Shown in pieces: positions 34,108 through 42,136 of a DNA stretch of 64,000 nucleotides. Position 1 is the first letter of the stretch, and each line of letters opens with the position of its first letter. The stretch lies in NCBI RefSeq assembly GCF_013426895.1, contig NZ_AP023175.1, positions 62,001-126,000 of the forward strand. The letters run 5' to 3'. The notes under the pieces were generated by a model. That model worked only from the letters and a program-made list of their open reading frames with translations. It ran no database searches and had not been told where the DNA came from. This stretch comes from Paraburkholderia largidicola (GTDB taxonomy: Bacteria; Pseudomonadota; Gammaproteobacteria; Burkholderiales; Burkholderiaceae). A program made the position numbers and the translations under genes.

Positions 34108-35214
34108 TCACTTGCCGCACAACAGCAGCAGACGCTCCTGATCGGAGCACGGACGTTTGTTCACTTTCGGCGCGGCGGGTTGTTGCTGCACCGCTGCCGC
34201 CGTCGCGCCGCCTGAGGGCATCGACGCCCGGCGCGCGATGCACGAGCGCAAGTGCCGCTCGATGGGCGGATAGTATTGCCAGCCTTTCGTGAGCGGCGGC
34301 AGTTCGAGCTTCACCTGCTTCCACTTAGGGTGGCCTTTTTCCTGCAGCACATCGAAGTTCTCGCACAGTGAATCGGCGAAGCGGTTCAGATTGCTCACCG
34401 TGTCGCGCAGACCGTAGTCATAGGTGACGAGAAAGGCTTTCACGGTCAGCGTCGGCACGTCGTCCTTCAGCCAGTTCGGATAGCTGCTCTGGCGGATCGT
34501 CGCCGGGAAATAGGTTTCCTTTGCGCGCGTGGTTTCGGCCGCGTTCGGATCGGCGCGCAAGATACGGATCTGCGAGAGCAGATCGGGATTCATATCGGTG
34601 AAGAGCTTGGCCGGCTGCCCCGCGACGATCACGGCCACGTCGATCTTCTTCACGACGAGCGCGGCAATCGCGTCCTCGTTGGACAGGCTCTGCACGTTCT
34701 GCTCGGGAATCGACTGATTGAACATCAGGTGGTAGAGCGTGGTCGCCGATTGCGCCGTGCCGCTGCCGATCGGACCGATGCTGATGACCTTGTCCTTGAT
34801 CTCGTTGATCGACTTCATAGGCGAGTCGTCGCGCACGACGAAATAGATCTCCTCGTTGTAGAGCGGCATGATGAGCCGCAGCGGACGGATCGTCGTGCCC
34901 GCGTCGGCATTGCCGGTATTGGCCATGTCGAGATACGCCTGATACACGTCCGATTGCACGAGCGCGAGCTTCACACCCGGCTCGAAGCGCATACGCTGCA
35001 CGTTTTCCGCGGAGCCTTTCGACGGCATCACTTCGAGGTCGATGCCCGCAGGCTGCGCGACATACTTCGCGAGATCGGCGCCGATCTGGATATACGTGCC
35101 GCGTTCCTGTCCCGTGACGATCTTGTAGTGCGCACTGGCCCCCGCCGCCACGGCCAATGACGCGATCATCATGCACACCAGTCCCGTCAATCCCGTTAGC
35201 ATCGTTTTGAGCAT
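34108..35214 (-). CDS. TAXI-family TRAP-type solute-binding protein
   Basis: A 368-residue secreted protein with signal peptide to about Ala28 (SLAVAAGASA). The TAXI signature is clear: HYKIVTGQERGTYIQIGADLAKYV, LALVQSDVYQAYLDM, YNEEIYFVVRDDSP, KDKVISIGPIGSGTAQSA and KIDVAVIVAGQPAKLF. Unlike usual members it has an extension of ~50 residues (from ~320) ending in a Cys-pair segment RPCSDQERLLLLCGK. No TRAP membrane subunit gene is in the window. It follows the zinc-ribbon membrane protein gene by 118 bases in the same direction, suggesting joint function in sensing rather than uptake. Confidence 0.88.
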   Translation of the reverse strand: MLKTMLTGLTGLVCMMIASLAVAAGASAHYKIVTGQERGTYIQIGADLAKYVAQPAGIDLEVMPSKGSAENVQRMRFEPGVKLALVQSDVYQAYLDMANTGNADAGTTIRPLRLIMPLYNEEIYFVVRDDSPMKSINEIKDKVISIGPIGSGTAQSATTLYHLMFNQSIPEQNVQSLSNEDAIAALVVKKIDVAVIVAGQPAKLFTDMNPDLLSQIRILRADPNAAETTRAKETYFPATIRQSSYPNWLKDDVPTLTVKAFLVTYDYGLRDTVSNLNRFADSLCENFDVLQEKGHPKWKQVKLELPPLTKGWQYYPPIERHLRSCIARRASMPSGGATAAAVQQQPAAPKVNKRPCSDQERLLLLCGK

Positions 35215-35332
35215 GGTCTACCTACCTCATGGTGTGTTGAACAGCATGCGCCAACGGCTGACGCGCATGTTCCGTTACATCAGGCATTGCAATGCGTTGA
35301 GTAGCTTCGTTTTCTCGATTGCGTGACGTGCT

Positions 35333-36430
35333 CTACTGTTTCTTCGCTGACGGCGCCTGCTTCCAGCCCGATTCGCGGATCGCGCGCATTTGCGCTTCGA
35401 TGCCGCTGGCCGTGTTCGTTGCTGGTGGCGTGGCTGTGGTGTTCGTCGTTGCCGTGTTGTTCGAGGGCATGGCGGGCGCTGGCGCCGGCGCGACGTTGGT
35501 ATTTGCGTTCGCGTTGGCTTGCGGCGTCCCGGCGCGCGGCGCGGAAGCGGCTGCGCCCGCCAGCGGTTTCCAGCCCGTCGTCAGAATCATGCGCTCGAGC
35601 AGTGCCTGCGCATCGACGCTGCTGACGTCGATCGCGAGCGCTTGCGCTGCGCGCTCGCGCACGCAGCCCCATTGCTTGTCTTTTGCACAGGTGGTCGCAG
35701 CGCCGAGCGCAACATCGCGCTTGTTCTCGCGATCCTTCAGATCGCTTTGCATCTGTATCGCGTCCGTATTGCCCGATTCGACGGACAGTGCATCGGATAG
35801 CGCGGACTGCGCTTCAGCGAGGTTGTTGCGCGCGAGCGCGGCGCGCGCCGCGCGCAATGCATCGGCCACGTTCTGGTAGTGCTGGGCCACGCGCGGGCGC
35901 GGCGGCGCGATGGGGGCGGGCAGTGCCTTCGCGGCGGGCACGTTGGTCACGTTGGCGGTCGGCGTGTTGCGCGCGTTTTGCGGCGCGGTGTACGGCGAAA
36001 TCGATCCGCCCGACGTGCTCGCGCTGTTCGTCGCTTCTTCCGTCGCTGTGTCCTGTCTGTGATTGTCGCCGAGCAGCAGATAGCCCGCGTAGCCAAGCGC
36101 GACGATGAAGAGCAGGAGCACGATGCCTTTCGTGGCGATCCAGCGGCCGGCCGACTGACGCAGCGGTGGCGGCCCGTCGAGCGGCGAAATGGGAGGTTCG
36201 GGCGATGCAAGCGACGGGAGGCCAACTGGCTCAGCCGTATGGACTTCTTCAGGCGCGGGCGGCTGGGTCTCGACAGCTCTCAATTGCGTGCCGTTGCGTC
36301 TGCGCTGGGTTCGTTCGAGAGGATGATCGGCGCCGCAATATGGGCAGAATTCGACATGCTGGTACAGCACGCCCCCGCACCGTGTGCACGGCGTTGGGAA
36401 ACCCTGGGCAGGTGATGTTTCAGCAGACAT
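35333..36430 (-). CDS. Zinc-ribbon membrane protein of unknown function
   Basis: A 365-residue protein with three parts. Residues ~14-36 form a zinc ribbon with two Cys pairs (CTRCGG and CPYCGADHP). A single membrane helix at ~105-128 reads KGIVLLLFIVALGYAGYLLLG. After it, a long extracytoplasmic part contains low-complexity Ala/Pro/Thr/Asn stretches and a helical repeat-like domain (ADALRAARAALARNNLAEAQSALSDALSV) resembling a TPR pair, with two Cys in TTCAKDKQWGCVRER. The C-terminus ends with RESGWKQAPSAKKQ. It lies upstream of the TAXI gene. A cytoplasmic metal-binding head with a periplasmic TPR-like tail suggests a scaffold or sensor, but the role is unknown. Confidence 0.78.
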   Translation of the reverse strand: MSAETSPAQGFPTPCTRCGGVLYQHVEFCPYCGADHPLERTQRRRNGTQLRAVETQPPAPEEVHTAEPVGLPSLASPEPPISPLDGPPPLRQSAGRWIATKGIVLLLFIVALGYAGYLLLGDNHRQDTATEEATNSASTSGGSISPYTAPQNARNTPTANVTNVPAAKALPAPIAPPRPRVAQHYQNVADALRAARAALARNNLAEAQSALSDALSVESGNTDAIQMQSDLKDRENKRDVALGAATTCAKDKQWGCVRERAAQALAIDVSSVDAQALLERMILTTGWKPLAGAAASAPRAGTPQANANANTNVAPAPAPAMPSNNTATTNTTATPPATNTASGIEAQMRAIRESGWKQAPSAKKQ

Positions 36431-36880
36431 GCTTAACCCCAACCAGTTGTAGGCGATGCCATTTCGGCATGCTCAGGATCGAAGTTGAAGCAAACTCGCA
36501 GTCGGCGGAACTCACGATCCACATGCGCTGGGTAGCGGCCGGCCCAGTCCTTTCGTACGGGGCCGCTGTGTGTGCCAATATGGTTTCTTTCGTTCCTCGC
36601 GTCAATCGACGTTGTTACCTACCGAACACAAATGTGTCGTGTTTTCAGGGCGAAAACGATCGTGCATCAGGGTTTTTGCATAGACGCGAATACAACGCAA
36701 CGCGTCGCTGATTAATCATAGGAAACACATCCTTCAGATAAAAGGCCGGCGCGCAAAAGCGGCCGGCCCACCATGTATGTGAAAACTGCAGAGCATGTCG
36801 AACGAATGCTGCACGTCTTTTGTGCGTGACGTCGTGAGTGTGTCTTTGTTTGCTAGCGTTTGTCCGTTTTCGCCGGCACT
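36431..36880. other. Gene-free stretch between DHA2 exporter and zinc-ribbon gene
   Basis: These 450 bases contain the exporter terminator (36744-36769) and presumably the promoter of the zinc-ribbon gene. AT content is raised around 36600-36740. No gene-like frame was found. Confidence 0.4.
36744..36769 (-). terminator. Rho-independent terminator of DHA2 exporter gene
   Basis: On the minus strand GGCCGGC and GCCGGCC form a stem with a short T-rich loop, followed by CTTTTATC. It lies 112 bases past the exporter stop. Confidence 0.65.
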
Positions 36881-38401
36881 TTACTGCTTGCGCAGTGGAT
36901 GATCCCTCAGCAGCCATGCGAGCGCGAACGCGAGCACTACCACGCAAGCCGCGACGATATACACCGTGTGCAATGCACTTGCGAACGCTTGCAGATAGTC
37001 GTCACGCAATGCGGCGGGCAGGTGATGAATCGCAGCCGGGCCGAGCGCGTGCGGCAGCTCGGTGTCGGGTGGAATCAACGCTTGCAGGCGTGAAGCGAGT
37101 CCATTCGAAAAGATCGCGCCGAATGCGGCGACGCCGACCGAGCCGCCAATCGAACGGAACAGCGTCGCGCCCGACGTGGCCGTACCGAGATGCTTGAACG
37201 GCACAGCATTCTGCACGGCGAGAATCAACACTTGCATCACCATGCCGAGACCGCAGCCGAGCACGGCCATGTACGCATACATCACGTGAACGGGCGTGCT
37301 GAGCTTCAGCGTGGTCAGCAGCACCATCGCCACGCCGACGAGGAACGTGCCCATGATCGGGAACATCCGGTACTTGCCGATACGGCTGATGATGCGGCCC
37401 GTGATGATCGACATCAGCAGCACGCCGCCCATCATCGGCAGCATCTGCATCCCCGCTTCCGACGGCGTCGAGTTCTTCACCACCTGCAGATACATCGGCA
37501 GGAACGTCACCGAACCGAACAGCGACACGCCGACGATGAACCCGATCGCGCTCGACAAAAGGAACGTGCGGTCGCGAAACAGTTCGAGCGGCATGATCGG
37601 CTCGACGGCGAGACGCTCTTCATAGATGAACCCGCCGATGCAGATGAACGCGAGCAGCAGCGTGCCCCACAGTTGCGGCGACGTCCACGGCAGCACCGTG
37701 CCGCCCTGGCTCGTGAACAGGATCAGGCAAGTGAGGGCGCCTGCGAGAAAGGCTGCGCCCATGTAGTCGATGGTGTGCTTCACATGCGCGACGCGCGGCT
37801 TGAACACGGCGCCGATCACCAGCAGCGCGACGATGCCGAGCGGCACGTTGATATAGAAAATCCAGCGCCACGACAGATGGTCGACGAGGAAGCCGCCCAT
37901 CATCGGACCGATCACGGTCGCAAGACCGAATACGCCGCCGAATACGCCCTGATAGCGGCCGCGCTCGGCAGGCGGAATCACGTCGCCGATTGCCGCCATC
38001 GTGATGACCAGCAGTCCGCCGCCGCCGAGTCCTTGCAGCGCGCGCAGCAGGATCAGCTGCGTCATGTTCTGCGCGACGCCGCAGAGCGCCGAGCCGATCA
38101 GAAACAGCACGATCGCAGTCTGCAGCACGACCTTGCGGCCGAACAGGTCGCCGAACTTGCCGTACAACGGCACGACGATCGTGGACGTCAACAGGTACGC
38201 GGTGACGACCCACGACAGGCTGTCCAGTCCGCCAAGCTCGCCAACGATAGTAGGCAACGCGGTCGACACGATGGTCTGGTCGAGCGCGGCGAGCAGCATC
38301 ACCAGCAGCAGCGCCGGAAACAGCACGCGCAGCGACGGGCGTTCCAGCGTTGCGGGTGCCGCGTCGGAAGAAAGAGTCTGGCTGTCCATCTGGGCTTCCA
38401 T
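36881..38401 (-). CDS. DHA2-family MFS multidrug exporter
   Basis: A 506-residue transporter with 14 hydrophobic segments. [22 protein letters not shown] in helix 1 and GDLFGRK in the first loop are family signatures; [25 protein letters not shown] carries motif C. It is closer to the QacA/MdtD-like stand-alone branch than to EmrB, since no fusion-protein gene accompanies it. The ATG at 38401 is preferred over the TTG at 38410, because AAGGCGG is spaced for the ATG. A TetR gene is divergent across 72 bases with AT-rich repeats. Confidence 0.93.
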   Translation of the reverse strand: MEAQMDSQTLSSDAAPATLERPSLRVLFPALLLVMLLAALDQTIVSTALPTIVGELGGLDSLSWVVTAYLLTSTIVVPLYGKFGDLFGRKVVLQTAIVLFLIGSALCGVAQNMTQLILLRALQGLGGGGLLVITMAAIGDVIPPAERGRYQGVFGGVFGLATVIGPMMGGFLVDHLSWRWIFYINVPLGIVALLVIGAVFKPRVAHVKHTIDYMGAAFLAGALTCLILFTSQGGTVLPWTSPQLWGTLLLAFICIGGFIYEERLAVEPIMPLELFRDRTFLLSSAIGFIVGVSLFGSVTFLPMYLQVVKNSTPSEAGMQMLPMMGGVLLMSIITGRIISRIGKYRMFPIMGTFLVGVAMVLLTTLKLSTPVHVMYAYMAVLGCGLGMVMQVLILAVQNAVPFKHLGTATSGATLFRSIGGSVGVAAFGAIFSNGLASRLQALIPPDTELPHALGPAAIHHLPAALRDDYLQAFASALHTVYIVAACVVVLAFALAWLLRDHPLRKQ

Positions 38402-38421
38402 GGCTGTCAAACCGCCTTGAA

Positions 38422-38443
38422 ATTAATTAACATGCAGATTAAT
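38422..38443. promoter_or_regulatory. Candidate TetR operator between exporter and regulator
   Basis: Two ATTAAT hexamers (each self-complementary) at 38422-38427 and 38438-38443 lie 10 bases apart, in the AT-rich 72-base gap between the divergent exporter and TetR genes. A repressor dimer bound there could control both. Confidence 0.4.
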
Positions 38444-38473
38444 ATATGACATATTCCAGCGTTCGTCAAATTC

Positions 38474-39220
38474 ATGGTCATGGCAACAAAATCGGCAGCG
38501 GTAGGGAGTTCAGGTCGGGATGAGCAGGTCTCTGAGGCGCAAGAGGGCGAAAGCACAGGCGCACAAGGCGCGCCTGCTGCGCGCCGGCCCGGCCGTCCTT
38601 CCGGCAGCGGACGCGGACCGGAACAGCGCGCCCGTCTGCTGGATGCGGCGCTCGCGCTGTTCGCGCGGCAGGGCATCGTCGATACGACGCTCGGTCAGGT
38701 CGCGCGCGAGGCCGGTTTCACGCCCGCGATGATGCATTACTACTTCAAGACCCGCGATCAACTGCTCGACGTGCTGATCGACGAGCGCTTCCTGCCGTTG
38801 CGCGCGAAACTCAGCGGCTCTTTTCAGACGAATCCCGACGACCCCATCGCGGGGATCACGCTGCTCGCGCAGCGGTTCGTCGAAGTGGCAGGCGATTACC
38901 CATGGTTCCCATCGCTGTGGATCCGCGAAGTGATCAGTGAGGGCGGCCTGCTCAAGCAGCGCATGCACGAGCGCTTCGGCAACGCGAACCAGAAAAGCGG
39001 CATCGAATTCATCGAGAAATGGCAGAAGGAAGGCAAGCTCAATCGCGAACTGGAGCCGTCGCTGGTCTTTCTGTCGGTGATCGGCCTCACGATCCTGCCG
39101 CTCGCAACGTCCTCGATGTGGCGCAACGACCCGGCCCGCCGCAAGCTGACAGCCGACGACATCGCGCGCCATGCGGTCGCGCTGCTGACGCACGGCGTGA
39201 CCCCGCCTGCTGCAGCCTGA
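38474..39220 (+). CDS. TetR-family transcriptional regulator
   Basis: A 248-residue protein. About 45 disordered, polar residues (RRPGRPSGSGRGPEQR at ~37-52) precede a TetR HTH: LLDAALALFARQGIVDTTLGQVAREAGFTPAMMHYYFKTRDQLLDVL (~55-101). The C-terminal domain would bind an inducer. It is divergent from the DHA2 exporter gene and probably represses it. The start may be the ATG at 38474 or the one at 38480. Confidence 0.92.
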   Translation: MVMATKSAAVGSSGRDEQVSEAQEGESTGAQGAPAARRPGRPSGSGRGPEQRARLLDAALALFARQGIVDTTLGQVAREAGFTPAMMHYYFKTRDQLLDVLIDERFLPLRAKLSGSFQTNPDDPIAGITLLAQRFVEVAGDYPWFPSLWIREVISEGGLLKQRMHERFGNANQKSGIEFIEKWQKEGKLNRELEPSLVFLSVIGLTILPLATSSMWRNDPARRKLTADDIARHAVALLTHGVTPPAAA

Positions 39221-39614
39221 ACGGCGCTGGATCAAAATAGAGCAACGCCGTCGCGCCCCGCGGACTACGCGGCACGCAACGTGCTTCATGCTATGCGTTT
39301 CGCAAATCTGCTATCGAACGGTCATGCAAGCGCCTTGGCTAATCGTCACCATGGCGCGTGGTCTTTGACCGTCAAGCTATATGCCGGAGCGGACAAGCGT
39401 ACAGTCGCGTGCAACTCGTTCCGTACAATTGAGTCCGACAGAACGATATGCGCTGCGAGTCGGCGCATGCAGTGACGAATTTGCGAAACAGGGGAGTTTG
39501 TCGGACGAACAGCGCGTCCGTCACTCGTTGGTAAGAACGTGCATACGAGAGTAGAAACGTTGAACCGTTTTCCGCTGCCGGCTCTGGCGCGGTACACCTT
39601 GCGTTAGATACATC
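39221..39614. other. Gene-free stretch before single-domain response regulator
   Basis: These 394 bases probably hold the promoter of the receiver gene at 39615. I saw no strong hairpin, repeat or coding frame. Confidence 0.35.
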
Positions 39615-40079
39615 ATGTCCACGTCAGAATGCATAACCAGCTTTTCAAGCCATAACATCAAGATGAACGGAGTATTGAGGCTCGATCAGGCCACGATCGT
39701 GCTCGTTGAAGACGATCCGCAGAACAGGGAATCGTTGAAGATTTTGCTCGAATCGGAAGGCGCCAACGTCATCGCCGTGGCGGATGCGGAAGAGGGTGTC
39801 GAGGCGGCTTTGCGGGCGTTGCCCGACGCTGTCGTCTGCGATCTCGACTTGCCCGCCATGGATGGTTTCTATCTGATTCAGCGGGTTCGGGATCACGAGA
39901 TTCGCGGCGATCATTCCCCTTCGGTCGCAGTGGCCCTGACGGGCCATACCGATGAAGCCTACCGGCTGCGCAGCATCGGCGAAGGATTCCAGCATTTCAT
40001 GACGAAGCCGGCGCCGCCCGAGGCGCTGGTGACGCTGTTGCATGACGCGATAGGCGCGCGCGCCGCCGGTTTGACCTGA
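39615..40079 (+). CDS. Single-domain response regulator (receiver only)
   Basis: A 154-residue CheY-like protein. The acidic pocket is VEDDPQ, the phosphoacceptor is Asp76 in VVCDLDLPAMDG, Thr is in VALTGHTD and the conserved Lys is in HFMTKPAPPE. There is no output domain. The first ~22 residues are extra to the fold, and an internal ATG at 39663 may be the real start; neither has a strong ribosome site. No kinase gene is adjacent. It may act by protein contact or as a phosphate sink for one of the hybrid kinases. Confidence 0.85.
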   Translation: MSTSECITSFSSHNIKMNGVLRLDQATIVLVEDDPQNRESLKILLESEGANVIAVADAEEGVEAALRALPDAVVCDLDLPAMDGFYLIQRVRDHEIRGDHSPSVAVALTGHTDEAYRLRSIGEGFQHFMTKPAPPEALVTLLHDAIGARAAGLT

Positions 40080-40112
40080 CGCTCGAACCGCGGCGCTTTT
40101 TAGTGGGCGATT

Positions 40113-40706
40113 TCAGCTGCCGGCGGCTTGCGCCGCCTGGCACGCTGAACACAGCCCTTTCAGCTCGATTCCATCACCGGCGAGCCGGTAGCCTGCGTTT
40201 TCGATTTGCTCGACGAGCGCCTCGCGTAGCGCCGGCTGATGCAGCTCGGTGACGTTGCCGCATTGCTGGCACACCACCAGAATGCCGTGCTGGCATTGCG
40301 TCAGATCGTGGCAGACGGCGAAGGCGTTGATCGACTCGATCTTGTGCACGAGCCCCGCGGACAGCAGGAAATCCAGCGCGCGATATACGGTGGGCGGCGC
40401 GGAGCCGGGGTGAATCTGCCGCATGTCGTCGAGCAGTGAATACGCCTTGGTGGCGCGGCCAGACGTCAGCAGCAGTTCCAGCACCTTGCGGCGAATGGGC
40501 GTGAGCTTTTCGCCGCGCTCGCGGCAGTATTCTTCGGCCAGCGCGAGCGCCGCCTCAGCCGATGCAGGCGTGCCGTGCGCGTGATCGCGATGCGGGTCGT
40601 CCGCGTGCGAATGCACGTGATCTGCGGCATGCGCGTGATGCGGAAGACCCGGCGCATGCCCCGGCGTGGATGCAGCGTCGGCAGCGGTTGGCTTGGCGTT
40701 TTTCAT
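40113..40706 (-). CDS. Fur-family regulator with His-rich N-terminus, probably Zur
   Basis: A 197-residue regulator. The Fur winged helix is at ~55-115 (LTPIRRKVLELLLTSGRATKAYSLLDDM, then PPTVYRALDFLLSAGLVHKIE). Structural zinc Cys pairs occur in VCQQCGN and LCSAC. The first ~48 residues are extremely His/Asp-rich (HHAHAADHVHSHADDPHRDHAH), a feature of zinc-handling proteins. The C-terminal Cys spacing and sequence suit Zur, which represses zinc uptake. No zinc transporter gene adjoins. It is convergent with the receiver gene. Confidence 0.88.
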   Translation of the reverse strand: MKNAKPTAADAASTPGHAPGLPHHAHAADHVHSHADDPHRDHAHGTPASAEAALALAEEYCRERGEKLTPIRRKVLELLLTSGRATKAYSLLDDMRQIHPGSAPPTVYRALDFLLSAGLVHKIESINAFAVCHDLTQCQHGILVVCQQCGNVTELHQPALREALVEQIENAGYRLAGDGIELKGLCSACQAAQAAGS

Positions 40707-40725
40707 CCGCTGATTATACGGTGCG

Positions 40726-41352
40726 TCAATCGAGCTTCACGTCGAACCCGCGCTTCACGCCCGGACGTGCGAACAGCGTCTCGTACCAGCGCTTCACATT
40801 CGGATACTCGGCGAGATCGACCTTGTGGCGCTCGTGCCGCCACGCCCAGCCGAGAATCGCGAAGTCGGCGATCGACAGGTCGCCCGCCACGTATTCGCTC
40901 CTGGCGAGGCGCGCGTCGAGCACCTTGTACAGGCGCCGCGTTTCGGTAGAAAAGCGCTTGAGGCCATAGCGCTTGTCGTCTTCGGACGCGAGCGCCGCGA
41001 AGTGATGCACCTGGCCCGGCATCGGACCGAAGCCGCCCATTTGCCACATCAGCCATTCGAGGACGGGCACCCGGTCACGCAGGCTTTGCGGCAGGAATTT
41101 GCCCGTCTTTTCGCCGAGATACAGCAGGATCGCGCCCGATTCGAACACGCTGATCGGCTTGCCGTCCGGTCCATCGGGATCGACGATCGCGGGAATCTTG
41201 TTGTTCGGGCTGATCGCGAGAAAGTCGGGGTCGAACTGCTCGTCCTTCGTGATGTTGATCGGCTTGACGACGTACGGCAGCGCCATTTCTTCGAGGGCGA
41301 CGCTGATCTTGCGGCCGTTCGGCGTTCCCCATGCGTAGAGCGAGATAGTCAT
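40726..41352 (-). CDS. Glutathione S-transferase, YfcG/YghU (Ure2-like) type
   Basis: A 208-residue GST. The N-terminal thioredoxin-like half has WGTPNGRKISVALEEM, with the TPNGxK pattern of YfcG-like disulfide-bond reductases, then ISPNNKIPAIVDPDGPDGKPISVFESGAILLYL. The C-terminal all-helical half follows (WLMWQMGGFGPMPGQVHHF). Members reduce small disulfides with glutathione and often bind GSSG. The start is at 41352, two bases beyond the stop of the second GST gene, so the two are one operon. Confidence 0.92.
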   Translation of the reverse strand: MTISLYAWGTPNGRKISVALEEMALPYVVKPINITKDEQFDPDFLAISPNNKIPAIVDPDGPDGKPISVFESGAILLYLGEKTGKFLPQSLRDRVPVLEWLMWQMGGFGPMPGQVHHFAALASEDDKRYGLKRFSTETRRLYKVLDARLARSEYVAGDLSIADFAILGWAWRHERHKVDLAEYPNVKRWYETLFARPGVKRGFDVKLD

Positions 41353-41354
41353 GT

Positions 41355-41981
41355 TCAGGTCAGATCGAAGTCGACGTATTGCTTGAAGCCGGAGCGGGTC
41401 GACAGCCGCTGATACCAGCGTTCGAGATTCGGCAGCGACGGACGCTCGACGCCCGGCAGCCCGAACCAGCGCTTCGCATACGCGCCCAGCACGATATCCG
41501 CGAGCGTGAACTTCTCGCCTTCGATAAAGAAGCGCCCTTGCAGTTGCGCATCGAGCATCTTCCACAGCTTCGCGACATTGTCGATGTCGGCGGCGAGCTT
41601 CGCGGTATCGCGTTCGGCCTCTGGCGTGCGCACGATGGTCCAGAACACGGGACGCTCGGCGGGTTGCAGCGTGGACAGCGACCAGTCGAGCCAGCGGTCG
41701 ATGCTGGCGCGCGCCTTCGGTTCATCCGGATAGAGTACGCTCGATTCGCCGTACTGCATGACCAGATAGCGCAGGATCGCGTTCGATTCCCACAGCACGA
41801 AGTCGCCGTCGACGAGCGTCGGCACCTTGCCCGTCGGGTTCATCGCGAGATAGTCGGGTTCGTCGTTGCGGCCGAACTGCAGGCCGGCGTCGATACGGTT
41901 GTAGGGCAAGACCAGTTCGTCGCACACCCACAGGATCTTCTGCACATTGACCGAGTTGGCGCGTCCCCAGACTGTAATCAT
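41355..41981 (-). CDS. Glutathione S-transferase family protein
   Basis: A 208-residue GST distinct from its neighbour. The N-terminal domain begins MITVWGRANSVNVQKILWVCDEL, with Ser10 probably at the glutathione thiol; MNPTGKVPTLVDGDFVLWESNAILRYL follows with the conserved cis-Pro and ESNAI. The C-terminal helical domain ends in GFKQYVDFDLT. GAGGA lies seven bases before the ATG at 41981. It is first in a two-gene GST operon. The electrophile is unknown. Confidence 0.93.
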   Translation of the reverse strand: MITVWGRANSVNVQKILWVCDELVLPYNRIDAGLQFGRNDEPDYLAMNPTGKVPTLVDGDFVLWESNAILRYLVMQYGESSVLYPDEPKARASIDRWLDWSLSTLQPAERPVFWTIVRTPEAERDTAKLAADIDNVAKLWKMLDAQLQGRFFIEGEKFTLADIVLGAYAKRWFGLPGVERPSLPNLERWYQRLSTRSGFKQYVDFDLT

Positions 41982-42136
41982 CCGGTAATCCTCTTTTGTC
42001 TTCTTGATTGGCAAGCCGCGCTGCGCGTGGCGCTGAACCAGTAACGATACACGAAGCAGCCTTTTTCTTCCGGCAGCGACCAATGCCCCTACACGCGTTG
42101 CGTACAATGGGCGCACCCCATTTTGACGAGGCGCGC

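Noticed and set aside
37190..38449. Long plus-strand frame antisense to the DHA2 exporter
   Set aside because: The composition (His, Gln, Arg, Asp runs) is typical of a shadow of a membrane protein gene.
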